DNA of 7,224 nucleotides from Cryomorphaceae bacterium (lineage in GTDB: Bacteria > Bacteroidota > Bacteroidia > Flavobacteriales_D > Crocinitomicaceae). The stretch is taken from contig JAIXRD010000141.1 of NCBI GenBank assembly GCA_027485365.1, positions 1 through 7,224 on the forward strand. The letters are read 5' to 3'. This document shows positions 6,251 through 7,224 of the stretch, one piece after another. Positions within the stretch are counted from its first letter, which is position 1; the number at the start of each line of letters is the position of its first letter. The position numbers were made by a program, and so were the translations under genes. The notes beneath the pieces were generated by a model, which searched no databases, had not been told where the DNA came from, and saw only the letters and a list, made by a program, of their open reading frames with translations.

Positions 6251-6301
6251 GTTCCCATACAAGAGATTAAAACCTTTCATTTAGTTTATTGTTGTAGTTC
6301 C

Positions 6302-7224
6302 ATGAGCAAGGCAATTTTTTGGCACCGAAGGGATTTACGCATTACGGACAACGCAGGACTTTATAAAGCATGTCAAAGCGCAACGCACGTACAACCCGTG
6401 TTCATTTTTGATACCCAAATTTTAAATGAATTAGAACCCACCGATGCCCGCGTTGAATTCATACACCGAGAACTAGAACGCCTCACCACAGAATATGCCG
6501 CACACCATATTCATCTACGGGTGGAAATTGGAAATCCAATTGAAATCATTCCTGCCTTGGCTAAGGAACTTCATGTGAACCTCGTCGTTACCAATCGAGA
6601 TTACGAACCCTACGCCTTGCAACGGGATAAAACAATCTTTGAACGACTTCTAGCGGAAGGAATTGATTTCCAAGGCGCCAAGGACCATGTGATCTTTGAG
6701 AAAAATGACGTACTGAAAGCCGACGGCTCACCGTACACCGTGTTTACACCGTACTCCCGAAAATGGAAAGAACGACTCAGTCAACAGCCCATCACCCTAT
6801 TTGACTCCAATAAAGCCCTTGAAAATGTTCAAGGCATTGCCAAAGAACCCAAAATCCCAACCCTCAAAGCACTCGGGTTTCGTCCTTCTGGAATTGAATT
6901 TCCATCGACAGCAGTAGAAGACCTCTTGATTCAAAAATATAGCGATCAACGTAATTTCCCAGCAAAACCAGGCACTTCCAAACTTGGAATTCACCTGCGT
7001 TTTGGTACCATTAGCATACGAAACCTTGCCCTTCGCGCCATCCCCTTGAATGAAACCTTTTTGAATGAACTCATTTGGCGCGAGTTCTACCAAATGATCC
7101 TCTATCATTTTCCATATACAGTGACGGGGTCATTTCGACCGGCTTATGATGCCGTGGTATGGGAAGACGAGCCAAGCCATTTTCAGCGCTGGTGCGAGGG
7201 AAAAACAGGCTATCCGCTCGTGGA
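6302..7224 (+). CDS. phrB: Deoxyribodipyrimidine photolyase, class I (C-terminus cut by window edge)
   Basis: An open frame from the ATG at 6302 runs to the window end, giving 307 residues of a protein usually about 430-470 long. The enzyme splits UV-induced cyclobutane pyrimidine dimers in DNA using blue light, with FAD as catalyst and a second antenna pigment. The N-terminal antenna domain begins SKAIFWHRRDLRITDNAGLY (2-21), with NRDYEPYALQRD (98-109) at the position of the antenna-binding loop. The FAD domain shows TSKLGIHLRFG (225-235), NELIWREFYQMILYHFP (255-271) and EGKTGYPLV (299-307). The NELIWREFY and EGKTGYP blocks closely follow E. coli-type CPD photolyase. A cryptochrome-DASH or (6-4) photolyase is less likely, but the missing C-terminus prevents a final decision, and the antenna cofactor cannot be read from the sequence. 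The 51-base gap after the pterin gene holds no clear promoter or terminator, so it is probably the next gene of the same operon. By eye its right end is somewhat more GC-rich than the crt genes. Confidence 0.93.
   Translation, partial: MSKAIFWHRRDLRITDNAGLYKACQSATHVQPVFIFDTQILNELEPTDARVEFIHRELERLTTEYAAHHIHLRVEIGNPIEIIPALAKELHVNLVVTNRDYEPYALQRDKTIFERLLAEGIDFQGAKDHVIFEKNDVLKADGSPYTVFTPYSRKWKERLSQQPITLFDSNKALENVQGIAKEPKIPTLKALGFRPSGIEFPSTAVEDLLIQKYSDQRNFPAKPGTSKLGIHLRFGTISIRNLALRAIPLNETFLNELIWREFYQMILYHFPYTVTGSFRPAYDAVVWEDEPSHFQRWCEGKTGYPLV

Noticed and set aside
6251..6301. Separate promoter or terminator between the pterin gene and photolyase
   Set aside because: The best -7 match (TATTGTTG, 6287-6294) has a mismatch in the conserved TTTG and no -33 partner, and no hairpin with a T-run is visible; readthrough is the simpler reading.
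6797..7108. 103-residue minus-strand open frame
   Set aside because: It is antisense to the photolyase frame, whose FAD-domain motifs run through this stretch.

Overview
The window looks like part of the chromosome of a Bacteroidota species, most likely a carotenoid-pigmented member of Flavobacteriales or a near relative. The reasons are the protein flavour (385-residue homogentisate dioxygenase, epimerase-type threonine dehydrogenase, ECF sigma factor next to crtI-crtB), low to moderate GC by eye, the absence of Shine-Dalgarno sequences before starts, and promoter elements of the Bacteroidota TAnnTTTG / TTTG type. The family-level placement is inference.

Left part (1-1328, minus strand): the first 50 codons of 4-hydroxyphenylpyruvate dioxygenase, preceded in transcription order by homogentisate 1,2-dioxygenase. 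These are consecutive steps of tyrosine breakdown, and a good promoter lies upstream of hmgA. The 115-base divergent region (1329-1443) also carries the start signals of a plus-strand L-threonine 3-dehydrogenase gene (1444-2379), so two amino-acid breakdown units run apart from each other.

Right part (2500-7224, plus strand): a compact, probably single transcription unit. It holds an ECF sigma factor, phytoene desaturase (crtI), phytoene synthase (crtB), type I isopentenyl-diphosphate isomerase (idi), a 6-pyruvoyl-tetrahydropterin synthase family protein, and after 51 bases a class I DNA photolyase cut off by the window end. The sigma gene and crtI are 4 bases apart. crtI, crtB, idi and the pterin gene are each joined by a 4-base ATGA stop/start overlap. 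Idi balances IPP and DMAPP, CrtB condenses geranylgeranyl diphosphate to phytoene, and CrtI desaturates it to a coloured product. The GGPP synthase, cyclase and hydroxylase needed for a finished carotenoid are not in the window. Photolyase repairs UV lesions using light. Together this reads as a light/UV photoprotection operon headed by its own regulator.

Two points deserve most attention. The 2431-2498 region in front of the operon carries four copies of a TTGTTTAA-like word, two of them forming a perfect 7-bp inverted repeat, which looks like an operator cluster. The pterin enzyme has the CxxxxxHGH spacing of true PTPS (biopterin-type) enzymes instead of the CxxxHGH of queuosine QueD, which suggests reduced-pterin production inside a photoprotection operon. 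No RNA gene, mobile element, CRISPR array or gene-free stretch over 300 bases was found.
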